NCBI GenBank assembly: GCA_963728875.1
Contig: CAVSLJ010000001.1
Location: 1 to 64,000 of the forward strand
Source of the DNA: DASUPK01 sp963728875
Lineage (GTDB): Bacteria > Actinomycetota > Thermoleophilia > Solirubrobacterales > 70-9
Reading direction: 5' to 3'
DNA: 64,000 nt
The position numbers and the translations under genes are program-made. Every line of letters begins with the position of its first letter. The first letter of the stretch is position 1. The notes under the pieces were generated by a model that was not told the origin of the DNA, searched no databases, and worked only from the letters and a program-made list of their open reading frames with translations. This document shows positions 10,700-20,308 of the stretch, in pieces.

Positions 10700-12432
10700 G
10701 TGTACTATCGTGATCGTCCAGTCAGCGAGATCGCCCCAACCTCGCCCGGGCGGCGAGTTCTTCGCCCAGCGCGCCGACCCGACCAGCGCCGCTACGAGGC
10801 GCTGCGCGCGTATCTGCTTGAGCGCCGACCGGCGGCCGAGGTCGCCACGGCGTTTGGGTACACGGTCGAAACGCTCAACTCGATCGTGCGTGACTTCCGC
10901 GCCGGCCGCCGCGAGTTCTTCGTCTCCGCACGCCCGGGACCAAGCGCGCACCCGCGAAGGACCGCGCGCACCACCGGATCGTTGAACTGCGCTAGGCGGG
11001 TCACTAGATCGACGAGATCGCACTGGTGCTAGAGCGGGAGGGGATAGCGCTGAACAGCACCGGGATCGCAGAGGTGATCGCAGAAGAAGGGTTCGGTCGA
11101 CTGTGGCGGCGCAAGGAGGTGTTGCGCGGCGCGACTGCAAGCGAGCAGTTACCACGCACCGGCGTGATCGACTTCGACACGTGGCAAGAGCGCGTTGAGA
11201 GCAAGCACGACGGCTTGTTGTTGTGCCTGCAAGACCTGGTAGCGCGAGACCTCCCCGCGATAGAAACAGCGGCAGGGTATACAGGCACGACAGTGATAAA
11301 GGCAGCGTCATCGATCCTGTCACTGCTGGCGCTCAAGCTCGCGAACATCCGCCGGACGTCGCACGTCGAGGATCTCGACACCGAGAACGGTGCTGCCATG
11401 TTCGCCGGGCTAACATCGCTGCACAAAACGACAGCGCTGACCAGAGACTCCTACAAGCTCTGGCACGAGCGCCAGCACGTGTTACTGGTCGTGATCAATC
11501 AGGCGATGCTGCAGGCGGGGCTGATCGACGGCGCTGACTTCGACCTCGACTTCCACGAGATCATGCACTGGGGCGAGGACAAGGCACTGGAGAAACACTA
11601 CGTCGAGAGCTGCTCGCAGCGTACTAGGTCGGTATGGACGTTCTTCGCACAGGAAGACAGCACCCACAACCTCGTGTTCGCCAAAGACGACATCTACAAA
11701 GACTCGAAAGCTAGCGAGGTGATCGCGTTCTGCGAGCACTGGCACGAACTGAACGGCACCGATCCAGGCCTGTTGGTGTTAGAAGAGAAGCTCACCACGC
11801 AAGCCGTGCTCGCCGAACTCGACGAGCGTGGTGTCACGTTCATGACTTTGCGGATGCGCTCACCCGCTTTGATCCGTCACATCGACCAGCTCGACCCGAA
11901 AGCGTTCACCACGGTGCGGCTTGACCGCGACGGCAACTACCGCAAACCCCAAGTCGTGGACGAGACGGTACGTCTGTCCGACTATCCCCACCCGATCCGC
12001 CAGCTAGTCGTCCGTGGCCTCGGGCGCGAGAGCCCGACAGTCATCATCACCAACCACGCCACCGCCACCGCGAAGTTCCTGATCGAACGCTACGCCCGCC
12101 GGATGACGATCGAGCAACGACTCGCCGAAGCGATCCGCGCCTTCCACCTCGACTCACTCTCCAGCTCCGTCCCGCTCAACGTCGACCTCGACGTCGCGCT
12201 CTCCGTGCTCGCCTCAGCGATCTGCGCCGCGCTCCGCCGACGCCTCCCCGGTTACCACACCGCGACCCCCGACACCCTGCAACGCCGCTTCCTGCAAACC
12301 GGCGGCGTCATCCACACCACCGACGACACCATCACCGTCCGACTCGACCGCCGCGCCTACTCACCCGTCCTGCGCTCAGCCGACCTCCCCGACACCACCA
12401 TCCCCTGGTGGGGCGAACGCCGACTCCATCTC
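10700..12432 (+). pseudogene. DDE transposase with N-terminal HTH, decayed
   Basis: The N-terminal part reads RRYEALRAYLLERRPAAEVA...ETLNSIVRDFRAGRREFF, a helix-turn-helix region. The frame then shifts near 10943, and the continuation (TKRAPAKDRAHHRIVELR) is interrupted by two TAG codons before IDEIALVLEREGIAL. From 11026 the body is open for more than 460 codons, with DFDLDFHEIMHWGED (catalytic Asp region), VIAFCEHW, LIERYARRMTIEQRLAEAI and a tail ending PWWGERRLHLEF. The C-terminus is fused out of frame to IS256 debris near 12432. The family is not assigned with certainty; the arrangement resembles IS4/IS1634-like actinobacterial transposases. Confidence 0.75.
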
Positions 12433-12946
12433 GAATTCACGGTTCGAGGGGTTCGACGAGAAGATCCTGGCGCTCTACAGCCGCGGCCTCTCAACCCGCG
12501 ATATCGAGCGCTACTTGCGCGAACTCTACGGCGTCAACGTCGGCCGCGAGTTGATCTCACGGGTGACCGACGCGGTGATGGACGACGCTCGCGCTTGGCA
12601 GCAGCGAGCCGCTTGATGATGTCTACCCGGTGGTGTTCCTCGACGCGTTCGTGCTGAAGGTCAAGGAGGGCGGTTCGGTGCAGCGCAAGGCTTGCTACCT
12701 CGCGCTCGGGGTGCGGATCAACGGCGAGCGCGACGTGCTCGGCATGTGGTTCCAGCAGACCGAGGGCGCCAAGTTCTGAGATGCAGGTCCTCGGCGAGCT
12801 CAAGCAGCGCGGCGTCCAGGACATCCTGATCTGCTGCGTGGACGGCCTGACCGGCTTCCCCGAAGCAATCGAGGCGATCTTCCCAAAGACGACCGTCCAA
12901 ACGTGCATCGTTCACCTCATCCGACGGAGCCTGCGCTACGTTAGTG
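12433..12946 (+). pseudogene. IS256 (Mutator) transposase fragment
   Basis: A middle portion of an IS256-family transposase is split over frames. It reads FEGFDEKILALYSRGLSTRDIERYLRE, ELISRVTDAVMDDARAW, then in another frame DVYPVVFLDAFVLKVKEG (catalytic Asp) and YLALGVRINGERDVLGMWFQQTEGAKF. A premature TGA at 12777-12779 follows, then LICCVDGLTGFPEAIEAIFPKT (second catalytic Asp) and TCIVHLIRRSLRYVS. The N-terminus and the C-terminal Glu region are absent. It abuts the previous transposase, consistent with insertion followed by decay. Confidence 0.85.
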
Positions 12947-13003
12947 ACGGGCTGGTGACAGAGGGTTCAGAATGCGTGCCATGGCCTTGGGGGTGACGTT
13001 TTG

Positions 13004-14419
13004 ATGAGCGCCGGGGTCGGGGACGCGGTTCCTGCGTGCCGAGTCTTGATGGTGCGTGGCTGGCGCTCTTGGATCGTCCGGTGGTTGGGCAGGGGGTGCG
13101 TGGTTGGGTTCTGTGTCACGGCTGTGGGTTTGTTCGCGTTCGTTTCGGTCGCGCGTGCCGATGGTGATCCTGCTAGCGACTACCTCGTCGCCAGGCAGGT
13201 GTTCGTATCTTCGCAGGAGGTCGTGGAGTCGCCGGCCCAGCGAGAGTTGCTCGCCACGGTGGGCGCGGCGAATCGTGCGGGGTTCGCGATCCGCGTAGCG
13301 ATCATCTCGAGCGACTACGACTTGGGTTCGATCACGGCGCTATGGCGCAGGCCAGGGGTGTACGCGCGGTTTCTGGGGTTGGAGCTATCGGCGGGGTACA
13401 GGGGGCGGTTGCTGGTGGTGATGCCGAACGGATTCGGCTTCAACTGGCCAGCGCATTCAGGGCGATCCGCGAGTCGGTTGCTTGCGAATGTTCCGCTCAC
13501 TTCTTCGACCGAGGACGCTCTGCTGCTGTCAGCGCTGGCGGCGGTGCGCGCACTTGCTGCAGCCGATGGCATTACGCTCCCATCGGCGCGCCAGATTGGG
13601 CAGCCGCGACACGCGGGCGCGCTGGCCGGTGGCGGCGTGATTTGGCTGCCGATCATTGGCGCCCTCGTGGTGCTCGCCGTGCTGGTGGTGCTGGGGCGCC
13701 GGTGGCGCGGTCGCAGGGTGGGTCCGCGACTGCAGCGCTCGCCACCGGCGAACGGTGTGCGGGGCGCGCGGTGGCGGTTGGCGCTGCCGGGTGTCGTGGT
13801 TCTGTGTGGCATCGCGATTGGGGCGCCGATTCTGGTGCTCGCCGTGGTTCGCAACGGCGGTGGCGCATCGACGGTGAATGCGGGCTCGATCGTGACGCCC
13901 CCGGCGGTCAGCTGGTCGGCGGGTCAGCGTTCTGCACCTGGGTTTGTGCTGCGCGATCAGCGCGGGCGGCGGGTCTCGGTGGCGGCGTATCGGGGTCGGC
14001 CGGTGGTTGTGACGTTTGTCGATCCGCTGTGCCGGAATCTCTGTCCGTTGGAGGCGAAGGTGCTAAACGATGTTGTCGGGCGGATGCCGAGCGCGCAGCG
14101 GCCGGAGATTCTGGCGGTCAGCGTCGACGTGTATGCGGGCGCTGACCGCCGGGCGAATCTTCTGCAGGACGTCCATAGTTGGCGGCTGGTGCCGCAGTGG
14201 CGGTGGGCGGTCGGTAGCCCGGCGCAGCTGGCGGCGGTGTGGAGGCGCTATGGGGTCGGCGTGAAGGTCACGACGCGGAGGATCGAGGGGAGAACGATCC
14301 GATACATCACCCATACCGAGGCTGCGTTCGTGGTCGACGGATCTGGGCACGAGCGTGCTCTGTTCTTCTGGCCGTTCTATCCCCAGGATGTCCAGCGAAC
14401 GCTTCGCCAGCTCCTGTAA
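13004..14419 (+). CDS. TPM-like domain fused to a SCO1/SenC domain
   Basis: About 471 residues from ATG 13004, which is preceded by GGGGGTGA. An N-terminal signal/TM segment (VVGFCVTAVGLFAFVSVARA) leads to an extracytoplasmic TPM-like region (residues ~50-190), which is followed by two membrane helices (IWLPIIGALVVLAVLVVLG and VVLCGIAIGAPILVLAVV). The C-terminal half is a thioredoxin-fold SCO domain: FVLRDQRGRRVSVAAYRGRPVVVTF, then C-R-N-L-C (Cys ~343 and 347), then the conserved His in YITHTEAAFVVD (~435). These Cys and His residues are the copper ligands of SCO proteins, so a role in copper delivery to oxidase or in thiol reduction is likely. The fusion with a TPM-like domain is unusual. 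Confidence 0.75.
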   Translation: MSAGVGDAVPACRVLMVRGWRSWIVRWLGRGCVVGFCVTAVGLFAFVSVARADGDPASDYLVARQVFVSSQEVVESPAQRELLATVGAANRAGFAIRVAIISSDYDLGSITALWRRPGVYARFLGLELSAGYRGRLLVVMPNGFGFNWPAHSGRSASRLLANVPLTSSTEDALLLSALAAVRALAAADGITLPSARQIGQPRHAGALAGGGVIWLPIIGALVVLAVLVVLGRRWRGRRVGPRLQRSPPANGVRGARWRLALPGVVVLCGIAIGAPILVLAVVRNGGGASTVNAGSIVTPPAVSWSAGQRSAPGFVLRDQRGRRVSVAAYRGRPVVVTFVDPLCRNLCPLEAKVLNDVVGRMPSAQRPEILAVSVDVYAGADRRANLLQDVHSWRLVPQWRWAVGSPAQLAAVWRRYGVGVKVTTRRIEGRTIRYITHTEAAFVVDGSGHERALFFWPFYPQDVQRTLRQLL

Positions 14420-14483
14420 GCGAAGAAACCAAAGCAGCGTCTGCGGGGTTTGAACGGACGTGGAGCGGTATGGTGCGGGCTTG

Positions 14484-15101
14484 ATGTTCGCGGCTGCTGA
14501 TCGTCGGACGGCGGTTCGATGCCTTGGGCGGGTTGTGTTGGTGCCCGCGGCGGCGCTGGCGGTCCATCAGCTGCGGTTTGTGCTTGCGTTTGGTGGCGGC
14601 GCGGGCGTCGAGCTTGCGCGTCAGGGGCACTCGTACCTGCATTCGCTGGTGCCGTGGATCGTGCTGTTGGTCGGGCTCGGAGCGGGAGCGTTTCTGTTTG
14701 CGCTCGGCCGAGCGCTCGGGGGTCAAAAATCGGCTCGCCGGTTCGCGCTCTCGTTCACCGCGCTGTGGCTGGTGTGCTCGTTGTGCCTGGTGGCGATCTA
14801 CGTCGCGCAGGAGTTTCTGGAGGGCTTGTTTGCAACCGGCCATCCGGCCGGTCTGGCGGGGATCTTCGGCTATGGCGGCTGGTGGTCGATCCCGGCGGCT
14901 GTGTGTGTCGGGTTGGTGTTGGCGGCGGTGTTCGAGGGCGCGAGCTGGGTGCTGCGCGAGGTCGCCGATCGCCGGTCTGACGGCGAGCGGCGGGCCGTCT
15001 CGCGCCGTTCGGCGCGGTCGCGGATCCGCACGATCCATGTCCTGCGCCCGTGCCCGTTGGCTGCTTGCGCGGCCGGCCGCGCTCCTCCTGCCGTGCGCTG
15101 A
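14484..15101 (+). CDS. Multi-pass membrane protein
   Basis: About 205 residues from ATG 14484; the frame is open from 14460. At least four hydrophobic spans are visible: VVLVPAAALAVHQLRFVLAFG, SLVPWIVLLVGLGAGAFLFALG, FALSFTALWLVCSLCLVAIYVA and IPAAVCVGLVLAAVFEGA. There are histidines at the membrane edges (AVHQLRF, RQGHSYLHSL). It lies 64 bp after the SCO fusion gene and before the p19-like lipoprotein gene, so a metal-handling role is possible. The C-terminal Arg/Ala-rich tail may be poorly conserved. No family is assigned. Confidence 0.65.
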   Translation: MFAAADRRTAVRCLGRVVLVPAAALAVHQLRFVLAFGGGAGVELARQGHSYLHSLVPWIVLLVGLGAGAFLFALGRALGGQKSARRFALSFTALWLVCSLCLVAIYVAQEFLEGLFATGHPAGLAGIFGYGGWWSIPAAVCVGLVLAAVFEGASWVLREVADRRSDGERRAVSRRSARSRIRTIHVLRPCPLAACAAGRAPPAVR

Positions 15102-15323
15102 GCTGTACCCGCTCACTCGCTCTCGTGCGGGCTAGCGCGCCGCTGCTTTCGGCGGCGCCGCGGCGCGTGGGCGCTCGCGGCGGCGCCTAGGCCGTTGCCA
15201 CTAGGTGCTGCGCGGGCCTGGCGGGTCGCTCGGTTGCGTTTGATCTGAGGTCCTCAGCGCCGCCGCGCCGGCGGGTGCAGACGTGATCTCAGCGCCCGTC
15301 AATCGGCAGACAGGAGAAGCCAA

Positions 15324-15956
15324 GTGTGTAAAACAAGGCGGTATAAGCGAGCGCTGCGTGCCACGGTTGCGGCGGCGGTTGTCGCGGTCGTGCTCGCGGG
15401 CTGCGGCGGCTCAAGTCAGACCGCAGTGAAGACGTCGTCGTCGCCATCGGGGGCTGCGTCAGGGATGGACACGGGCGGCTCGAGCTCAACCGCGGGGGGC
15501 GGGATGTCGGTCAACGGGATCAAGCCGATCCCGATGCGACAACTCGCGGCGGCGACGTGGCAGGGGATGAAGATCACCGCGCAGGAAGCGACCGCGGTGC
15601 CATTCGTAGTGTACGACGGCACGCGCGAGCGGATGGTCAGGCCGGGGCCGAAGACCAGCTTTCACCTGATGGTGATGCTCAGCGATGCTTACACCGGGGT
15701 GTCGATTCCGTATGCGACGGTGTGGGCGACGGTCCGCAGGCAGGGCAAGGTCGTCTACGACGAGCGGCAGTGGCCGATGATCTCGGCGTACATGGGCCCG
15801 CACTACGGCAATGACGTCAGCTTGCCGGGGGCCGGCAGCTATCAGCTGAGCCTGCTGATCAGCCCGCCAGTGTCGGCACGGCATCTCGAGTACCAGCACG
15901 TGTGGCTGCATCCGCACCGGGTGAACATGACGATCAACTGGCAGCCGACCTCGTGA
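15324..15956 (+). CDS. p19/Tp34-like periplasmic metal-binding lipoprotein
   Basis: A 210-residue secreted protein. Its lipobox VVLAGC anchors it to the membrane, followed by a Ser/Gly/Thr linker. The conserved core reads FHLMVMLSDAYTGVSIPYATVWATV, then MISAYMGPHYGNDVSLPGAGSYQLSLLISPP and a final HPHRVNMTINW. The M-x-x-HYG-N-x-x-L-x-x-x-G-x-Y pattern is typical of the iron/copper-binding p19/Tp34 proteins that assist ferrous uptake. Translation starts at GTG 15324, 7 bp after an AGGAG. The next gene, 10 bp downstream, encodes a DyP-like protein, echoing the EfeO/EfeB pairing of iron systems. Confidence 0.8.
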   Translation: MCKTRRYKRALRATVAAAVVAVVLAGCGGSSQTAVKTSSSPSGAASGMDTGGSSSTAGGGMSVNGIKPIPMRQLAAATWQGMKITAQEATAVPFVVYDGTRERMVRPGPKTSFHLMVMLSDAYTGVSIPYATVWATVRRQGKVVYDERQWPMISAYMGPHYGNDVSLPGAGSYQLSLLISPPVSARHLEYQHVWLHPHRVNMTINWQPTS

Positions 15957-15966
15957 GCGTCGGGCG

Positions 15967-17217
15967 ATGCTGACACGCAGGCGGTTTCTGATTGGCGCGG
16001 GGGCACTCGCAGCCGGCGGGGCGGCGGTCGGCGTCGGCTTGGACCGTGCGCCGGATGAGCGCGCGTCGCCGCGTGCTGTGGCGCTTGGGACTCAGCCCGG
16101 GGGGTTGCCGTCACGCCAGCACGCTTGGACCGCGGTGCTCGCCCGCGACGCCGATGGAAATCCGCTCGCGCCACGGTTTGACCGGCTGGTGTTCTTTGAC
16201 GTCAACGGCAACCCGACGCCCGCGCACGCCCGGGTGCTCGAGGCTGCGCTGCGAACGCTGGAGCGCCGCTACCGGTGGTCGCCGTCGGGACTGCTGTTCA
16301 CCGCCGGCTGGGGACCGCGCTACTTCGAGCGGTCGCTCGGCATCGCGAGCCCGATCCCTCGGGCGAAGGCGCTGTCGAACTTCGAGCTGCCGGCGATCGA
16401 CGACTACGAGCTGTGCCTGCATCTCGCCTGTGATGACGAGCGAAGGCTGGCGGACGTCGAGGCGGCACTCGTGCACGGCGCGCCGCTGGCCGGCGACAAT
16501 GGTCCGCTGGATCTCTCGAGCGCGCTGACCTGGCGCGAGACGCGTACGGGGTTCGTCGGCGCGGGGCTGCCCGCAAGCCGCCAGGACGTCGGCGGGATTC
16601 CGGCTGGGCGGCCGGTGGGCAAGAGCGCGCCGCTGTTTATGGGCTTCAAGTCGGGCCTGCGCAAGAACCAGGCGACCGAACAGGACGTCACGATCGCCTC
16701 GGGCCCGTTCGCCGGCGGCACGACGCTGCATGTGAGCTACATGCGCCTGCGGCTTGACAGCTGGTATCGGCAGCTCTCAGAGCGCGACCGCGTCGCACGG
16801 ATGTACGCGCCGCAGATCACCCCGGCACAGGCCAGCCGGTTCACCACCGACGCCGCCAGCGACCCGAACCAGCTCGGGCAGGCGATCAGCAGATACGACG
16901 TGATCGGGCACGCGCAGACCTCGGCTCGCGCCCGCCGCCACGGCCGGCCGCTGATCATCCGCCGCGACTTCAACACGGTCGACGGCGGCCAAGCGGGCCT
17001 GCACTTCGTCTCGATCCAGCGCACGATCGATGACTTCATCACCACGCGCAACGCGATGAACGCGAGCTCGGCGCAGCTGCAGAACCCGGCGATCACCGAC
17101 ACCGTCAACAACGGCATCAACGAGTTCATCTTCGTGCTCAAGCGAGCCAACTACATCCTCCCGACGCGCGCCGACCGATCGTTCCCGCTGCTCACAGGGC
17201 GCGAGAGCGCGCGTTGA
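15967..17217 (+). CDS. Tat-exported DyP-type peroxidase homologue, altered active site
   Basis: A 416-residue protein with a Tat signal (RRRFLIGAGALAAGG). The body follows the DyP/EfeB plan, ending with LIIRRDFNTVDGGQAGLHFVSIQRTIDDF. His315 in DVIGHAQTS is the likely proximal haem ligand. In normal DyP enzymes the distal motif is GFxDG; here it reads GFKSG (residues ~225-229), so the catalytic Asp is a Ser. Either peroxidase activity is lost or changed, or the haem pocket serves another role. It lies between a p19-like lipoprotein and a YcnI gene, consistent with extracytoplasmic iron/copper handling. Confidence 0.75.
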   Translation: MLTRRRFLIGAGALAAGGAAVGVGLDRAPDERASPRAVALGTQPGGLPSRQHAWTAVLARDADGNPLAPRFDRLVFFDVNGNPTPAHARVLEAALRTLERRYRWSPSGLLFTAGWGPRYFERSLGIASPIPRAKALSNFELPAIDDYELCLHLACDDERRLADVEAALVHGAPLAGDNGPLDLSSALTWRETRTGFVGAGLPASRQDVGGIPAGRPVGKSAPLFMGFKSGLRKNQATEQDVTIASGPFAGGTTLHVSYMRLRLDSWYRQLSERDRVARMYAPQITPAQASRFTTDAASDPNQLGQAISRYDVIGHAQTSARARRHGRPLIIRRDFNTVDGGQAGLHFVSIQRTIDDFITTRNAMNASSAQLQNPAITDTVNNGINEFIFVLKRANYILPTRADRSFPLLTGRESAR

Positions 17218-17263
17218 GTGCGTGACCAGGCCACCCAATCCAACACACAAGGAGTCATCAGCG

Positions 17264-17869
17264 GTGAACATCAAGCGCTCACTCACCCGATCCGCGTTGC
17301 CCGCGTTCGCGGTTGCCGGTCTGATGTTGCTCGCACCCGCGCTCGCTGGGGCGCACGCGCGGGTCAGCCCGGCGGTGTCACTGTCGGGCAAGCTTCAGCT
17401 CTACAGCCTCGCGGTCCCGACCGAGAAGGAAGGCCTGACGACGTCGAAGATCGTGATGACCGTCCCCAACGGCTTTGGGATCGACTCGTTCGTCCCGCCG
17501 CCGCAAGGCTGGACCCAGCAGGTCCAACAGACCGGCTCCGGCGAGGATGCGGTGGTCACGAAGGTCACCTGGACGGGTGGGAAGACCCCGACCGGCCAGG
17601 ACTCGCTGTTCCAGTTCCTCGCTCAGCCCGCCTCGGCCAAGACCTACACGTTCCAGGTCGGGCAGACCTACTCCGACGGGTCGATCGTCAACTGGGCCGG
17701 CTCGGAATCCTCGGACTCGCCGGCACCGACGATCGACGCGAAGAGCTCGCTTGGCGGCGGCGGCAGCTCGGTGCTGTCGATCATTGCGCTGGTCATCGGC
17801 GTGCTCGGGCTGCTCGCCGGCGGCATCGCGCTGGTCAGCCGCGGCTCGGGCGATCGAACCCTGGCATGA
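17264..17869 (+). CDS. YcnI-like copper-binding protein (DUF1775)
   Basis: About 201 residues. GTG 17264 is preferred because AAGGAG lies 9 bp upstream; the frame is open further, to 17222. A signal peptide (AFAVAGLMLLAPALAGAHA) places His at the mature N-terminus (AHARVSP), which is the YcnI copper-ligand position. The domain continues YSLAVPTEKEGLTTSKIVMTVPNGF and ends with a Gly/Ser linker and one C-terminal TM helix (VLSIIALVIGVLGLLAGGIALVS). The stop overlaps the ATG of the CopC-CopD gene (ATGA), the usual partner. It should act outside the membrane. Confidence 0.9.
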   Translation: MNIKRSLTRSALPAFAVAGLMLLAPALAGAHARVSPAVSLSGKLQLYSLAVPTEKEGLTTSKIVMTVPNGFGIDSFVPPPQGWTQQVQQTGSGEDAVVTKVTWTGGKTPTGQDSLFQFLAQPASAKTYTFQVGQTYSDGSIVNWAGSESSDSPAPTIDAKSSLGGGGSSVLSIIALVIGVLGLLAGGIALVSRGSGDRTLA

Positions 17870-19602
17870 CCATCCGGGCGCGGATCGCCGTCGCGCTGCT
17901 CACAGCCTTCTCAGCGACGTTGATATCCGCCGGCCCGGCGGCGGCGCACGCCTATCTGGTCAGGACCGTGCCCTCGGCGAGCAGCATCGTCAACGCTCCG
18001 CCCCCGGACGTGCAGTTGACCTACGACGAGGCGGTCGAGCCCAGGTTCGCGATCATCTCGGTCACCAACGCGGCCGGCCGCCAGGTCACAACCGGCGCGG
18101 CCCGCCGATCGCCCACCAACCCGGACACGCTGGTTGTCCCCGTTCGCCCGCACCTTCCGCAGGGCTGGTATCTGATCTACTGGCGCGCGATCTCGGTCGA
18201 CGGCCATCCCGTCAAGGGCGCGCTAACGTTCGCGGTCGGCCCCGGCCCCGGACCCCCGCCGCAGTTCCCGGTGCCGAGCATCTCCGCGACCGCGACCACG
18301 CCGCAGCTGCTGATCACACGTTGGCTGATGTTCCTCTCTGTAATGGTCGCGATCGGCATGTTCGCGCTGCGAACCCTGATCGCGCGGCCGGTGGTCCGGC
18401 GAGTGGAGGGAGTGAGCCTGCGGGCGGTGTCGACGACGTTCCTGATCTGCTCGGTGCTCGGGCTGATCGCAATCCCCGTGTATCTCGACATCGCGACGGC
18501 AAACGACTCGCTGCGCTCGGTGTTCGACCTAACGGCGCTCGTACCGCTGTTTCGCGTCACCGCCTTCGGGCGTGCAATCGTAGACCTCGAGCTGTGCTTT
18601 GCGCTGTTCTGCGCGGCCGCGTACATAGCGCTGTGGGTCGATCACCCCGAACGTGAGCACCGCTCACTGGCAGCGCTGACCGCGACCGGCGGAGCGCTGC
18701 TCGCTGCGGGCGCCGTGCTGCTAGTGCCGGGCGCGGCCGGTCACGCGGCACAGACCTCGCCCCGCGGCATCTCGCTCCTGCTCGACTGGGCTCACCTGCT
18801 CTCCGGGTCGATCTGGCTCGGCGGGCTCGCCGGGCTGCTCGTGCTCTGGACAAGCCTCCAACCACGCACCCGCGTACCAGGACTCTCGGTCGTCGTACCG
18901 CGTTTCTCGATCGTCGCCCTGGGCTCCGTGGTGCTGCTGCTCGCCACCGGAACCGGCGCGACGATCATCCACATGCCCGCGGTCAACGCGTTGTGGGAGA
19001 CCGGCTACGGCATCGCGATCCTCGTCAAGATCGGGCTGCTGGCAGTCGCGATCGTCCTCGCGTCCGGGAACCTGCTGCGCTCGCGCCCACAGCTGATCGC
19101 AGCCCGCGAGCGGCCCGAGCTCGGAGACCGAGCAGCGCGGCTGCTGCGACGCCTGATCACCGGCGAGGCGCTAGTCGTCACCGGTGCTGTGTTCACCGCG
19201 GCGCTGCTCTCAAGCCTCGCACCGCCACCGCCCCCGTTCGCGCTGGGCAACTCCGCGCTCGTGGATGTCGGACCGGGACTCGTCGCGCAAACCGTCCGCC
19301 GCGCCGGCTACGTACTGCAGATACTCGTCTCCCCCAACCGAGCGCAAGCCCCCGACACGTTCGCGCTGCGGATCACCAAGGACGGGCAGCCCGTGCGCTC
19401 AGCGAACGTGACCCTGACCTTCAACCACCTCGAGATGCAGATGCCACAGCAGGAATACCAGCTAACCGAAACCCAGCCCGGTCTCTACTCGCGCGCCGCG
19501 CCCGCGCTCGTCATGGTCGGACGCTGGGGGCTCACATTCCAGATCACCCCCAAGAACGCACCGCCCTTCACAGCCCTGATCGTCGACCACGCCAACGGAT
19601 AA
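17866..19602 (+). CDS. CopC-CopD fusion, copper transport protein
   Basis: A 578-residue fusion. The signal peptide ends GPAAAHAYLVRTVPSASS, leaving the CopC amino-terminal His. The CopC beta-barrel covers about residues 25-120 and includes GWYLIYWRAISVDGHPVKGALTFAVG. Roughly eight to nine CopD membrane helices follow, with HAAQTSPRG and LDWAHLLSGSIWLGGL carrying the conserved His/Trp region. A C-terminal extracytoplasmic domain (LRITKDGQPVRSANVTLTFNHLEMQMPQQEY) has His/Met residues fit for copper. ATG 17866 overlaps the ycnI stop. Together the pair likely binds and imports copper, perhaps for oxidase assembly with the SCO protein upstream. Confidence 0.92.
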   Translation: MTIRARIAVALLTAFSATLISAGPAAAHAYLVRTVPSASSIVNAPPPDVQLTYDEAVEPRFAIISVTNAAGRQVTTGAARRSPTNPDTLVVPVRPHLPQGWYLIYWRAISVDGHPVKGALTFAVGPGPGPPPQFPVPSISATATTPQLLITRWLMFLSVMVAIGMFALRTLIARPVVRRVEGVSLRAVSTTFLICSVLGLIAIPVYLDIATANDSLRSVFDLTALVPLFRVTAFGRAIVDLELCFALFCAAAYIALWVDHPEREHRSLAALTATGGALLAAGAVLLVPGAAGHAAQTSPRGISLLLDWAHLLSGSIWLGGLAGLLVLWTSLQPRTRVPGLSVVVPRFSIVALGSVVLLLATGTGATIIHMPAVNALWETGYGIAILVKIGLLAVAIVLASGNLLRSRPQLIAARERPELGDRAARLLRRLITGEALVVTGAVFTAALLSSLAPPPPPFALGNSALVDVGPGLVAQTVRRAGYVLQILVSPNRAQAPDTFALRITKDGQPVRSANVTLTFNHLEMQMPQQEYQLTETQPGLYSRAAPALVMVGRWGLTFQITPKNAPPFTALIVDHANG

Positions 19603-19636
19603 AACAATCCCCACATCAGGCCAACCCGAACAGGAC

Positions 19637-19750
19637 ATGGGCCCAGGCCGCTGGCTCTGGCCGCGGCTGCTCGCCGCGATCATCGCACTTGGCGCCGGCA
19701 TCGCCGCGCTGATCGTCGCGATCCAGCTCATGCACGGCGTGCTCGGATAA
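19637..19750 (+). CDS. Single-span small membrane protein
   Basis: A 37-residue open frame starting MGPGRWLWPRLLAA. A single hydrophobic helix follows (AIIALGAGIAALIVAIQL), then a short tail with a His (MHGVLG). It starts at ATG 19637, 34 bp after the copCD stop, and an ACAGG lies just upstream. The hydrophobic composition and position at the end of the metal operon favour a real small gene. Function is unknown. Confidence 0.5.
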   Translation: MGPGRWLWPRLLAAIIALGAGIAALIVAIQLMHGVLG

Positions 19751-20308
19751 GGGACCGATCAAACCGCTAATCGACCTCCTCGCGGGCGCCCGCCGCGCTT
19801 GCCCCCGGCGCGTCGATCGCGTGCGCGGCCGACGATCCCGGCAGCGACGTGCTGGTCTGCCAGCCGCTGTTCCCCACGCCAGAAGCAGGCATCCCGATCA
19901 AGCAGCCACGTCTTCGACGTCTCAGGGCGCGGCCCGGCTGTCGCGTCCGGACACGACCGACAACCCGTCGCTCGTTCCGGTGTTGCCGCTCAGGCGCTTG
20001 CAGCTTGCCGGTTGCCGGCTAGCACCGAGCCTCTGGCCGACTGGGATTCGGCAACGTATCGACGTGGAGTCGGTCACCGGGATCGGGAATAGCAGGTGTG
20101 ACCGTGTCGACCGGCGATGCTCTCGCCAGGGAACGGACCGCTCGTATTGGAGAGCACGATCGCCGCAACGTTGAGATGATCGTCCATCGTTCCGAGCGCC
20201 TCAGGATCGTCGCCCGCGTCGAGGCTGATGCTCCGGCGGGGATCGAGCCAGCCGCCGAGCGCGCCGAACGGTTGCCGGCGCCCGCGGGTGGTCGTGGGGG
20301 CTTGCTGC
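19751..20308. other. Region without a supported gene
   Basis: No open frame with recognisable features. It is the space between the end of the copper operon and the 3' end of the convergent AfsR-type gene. No strong terminator was seen. Confidence 0.35.
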
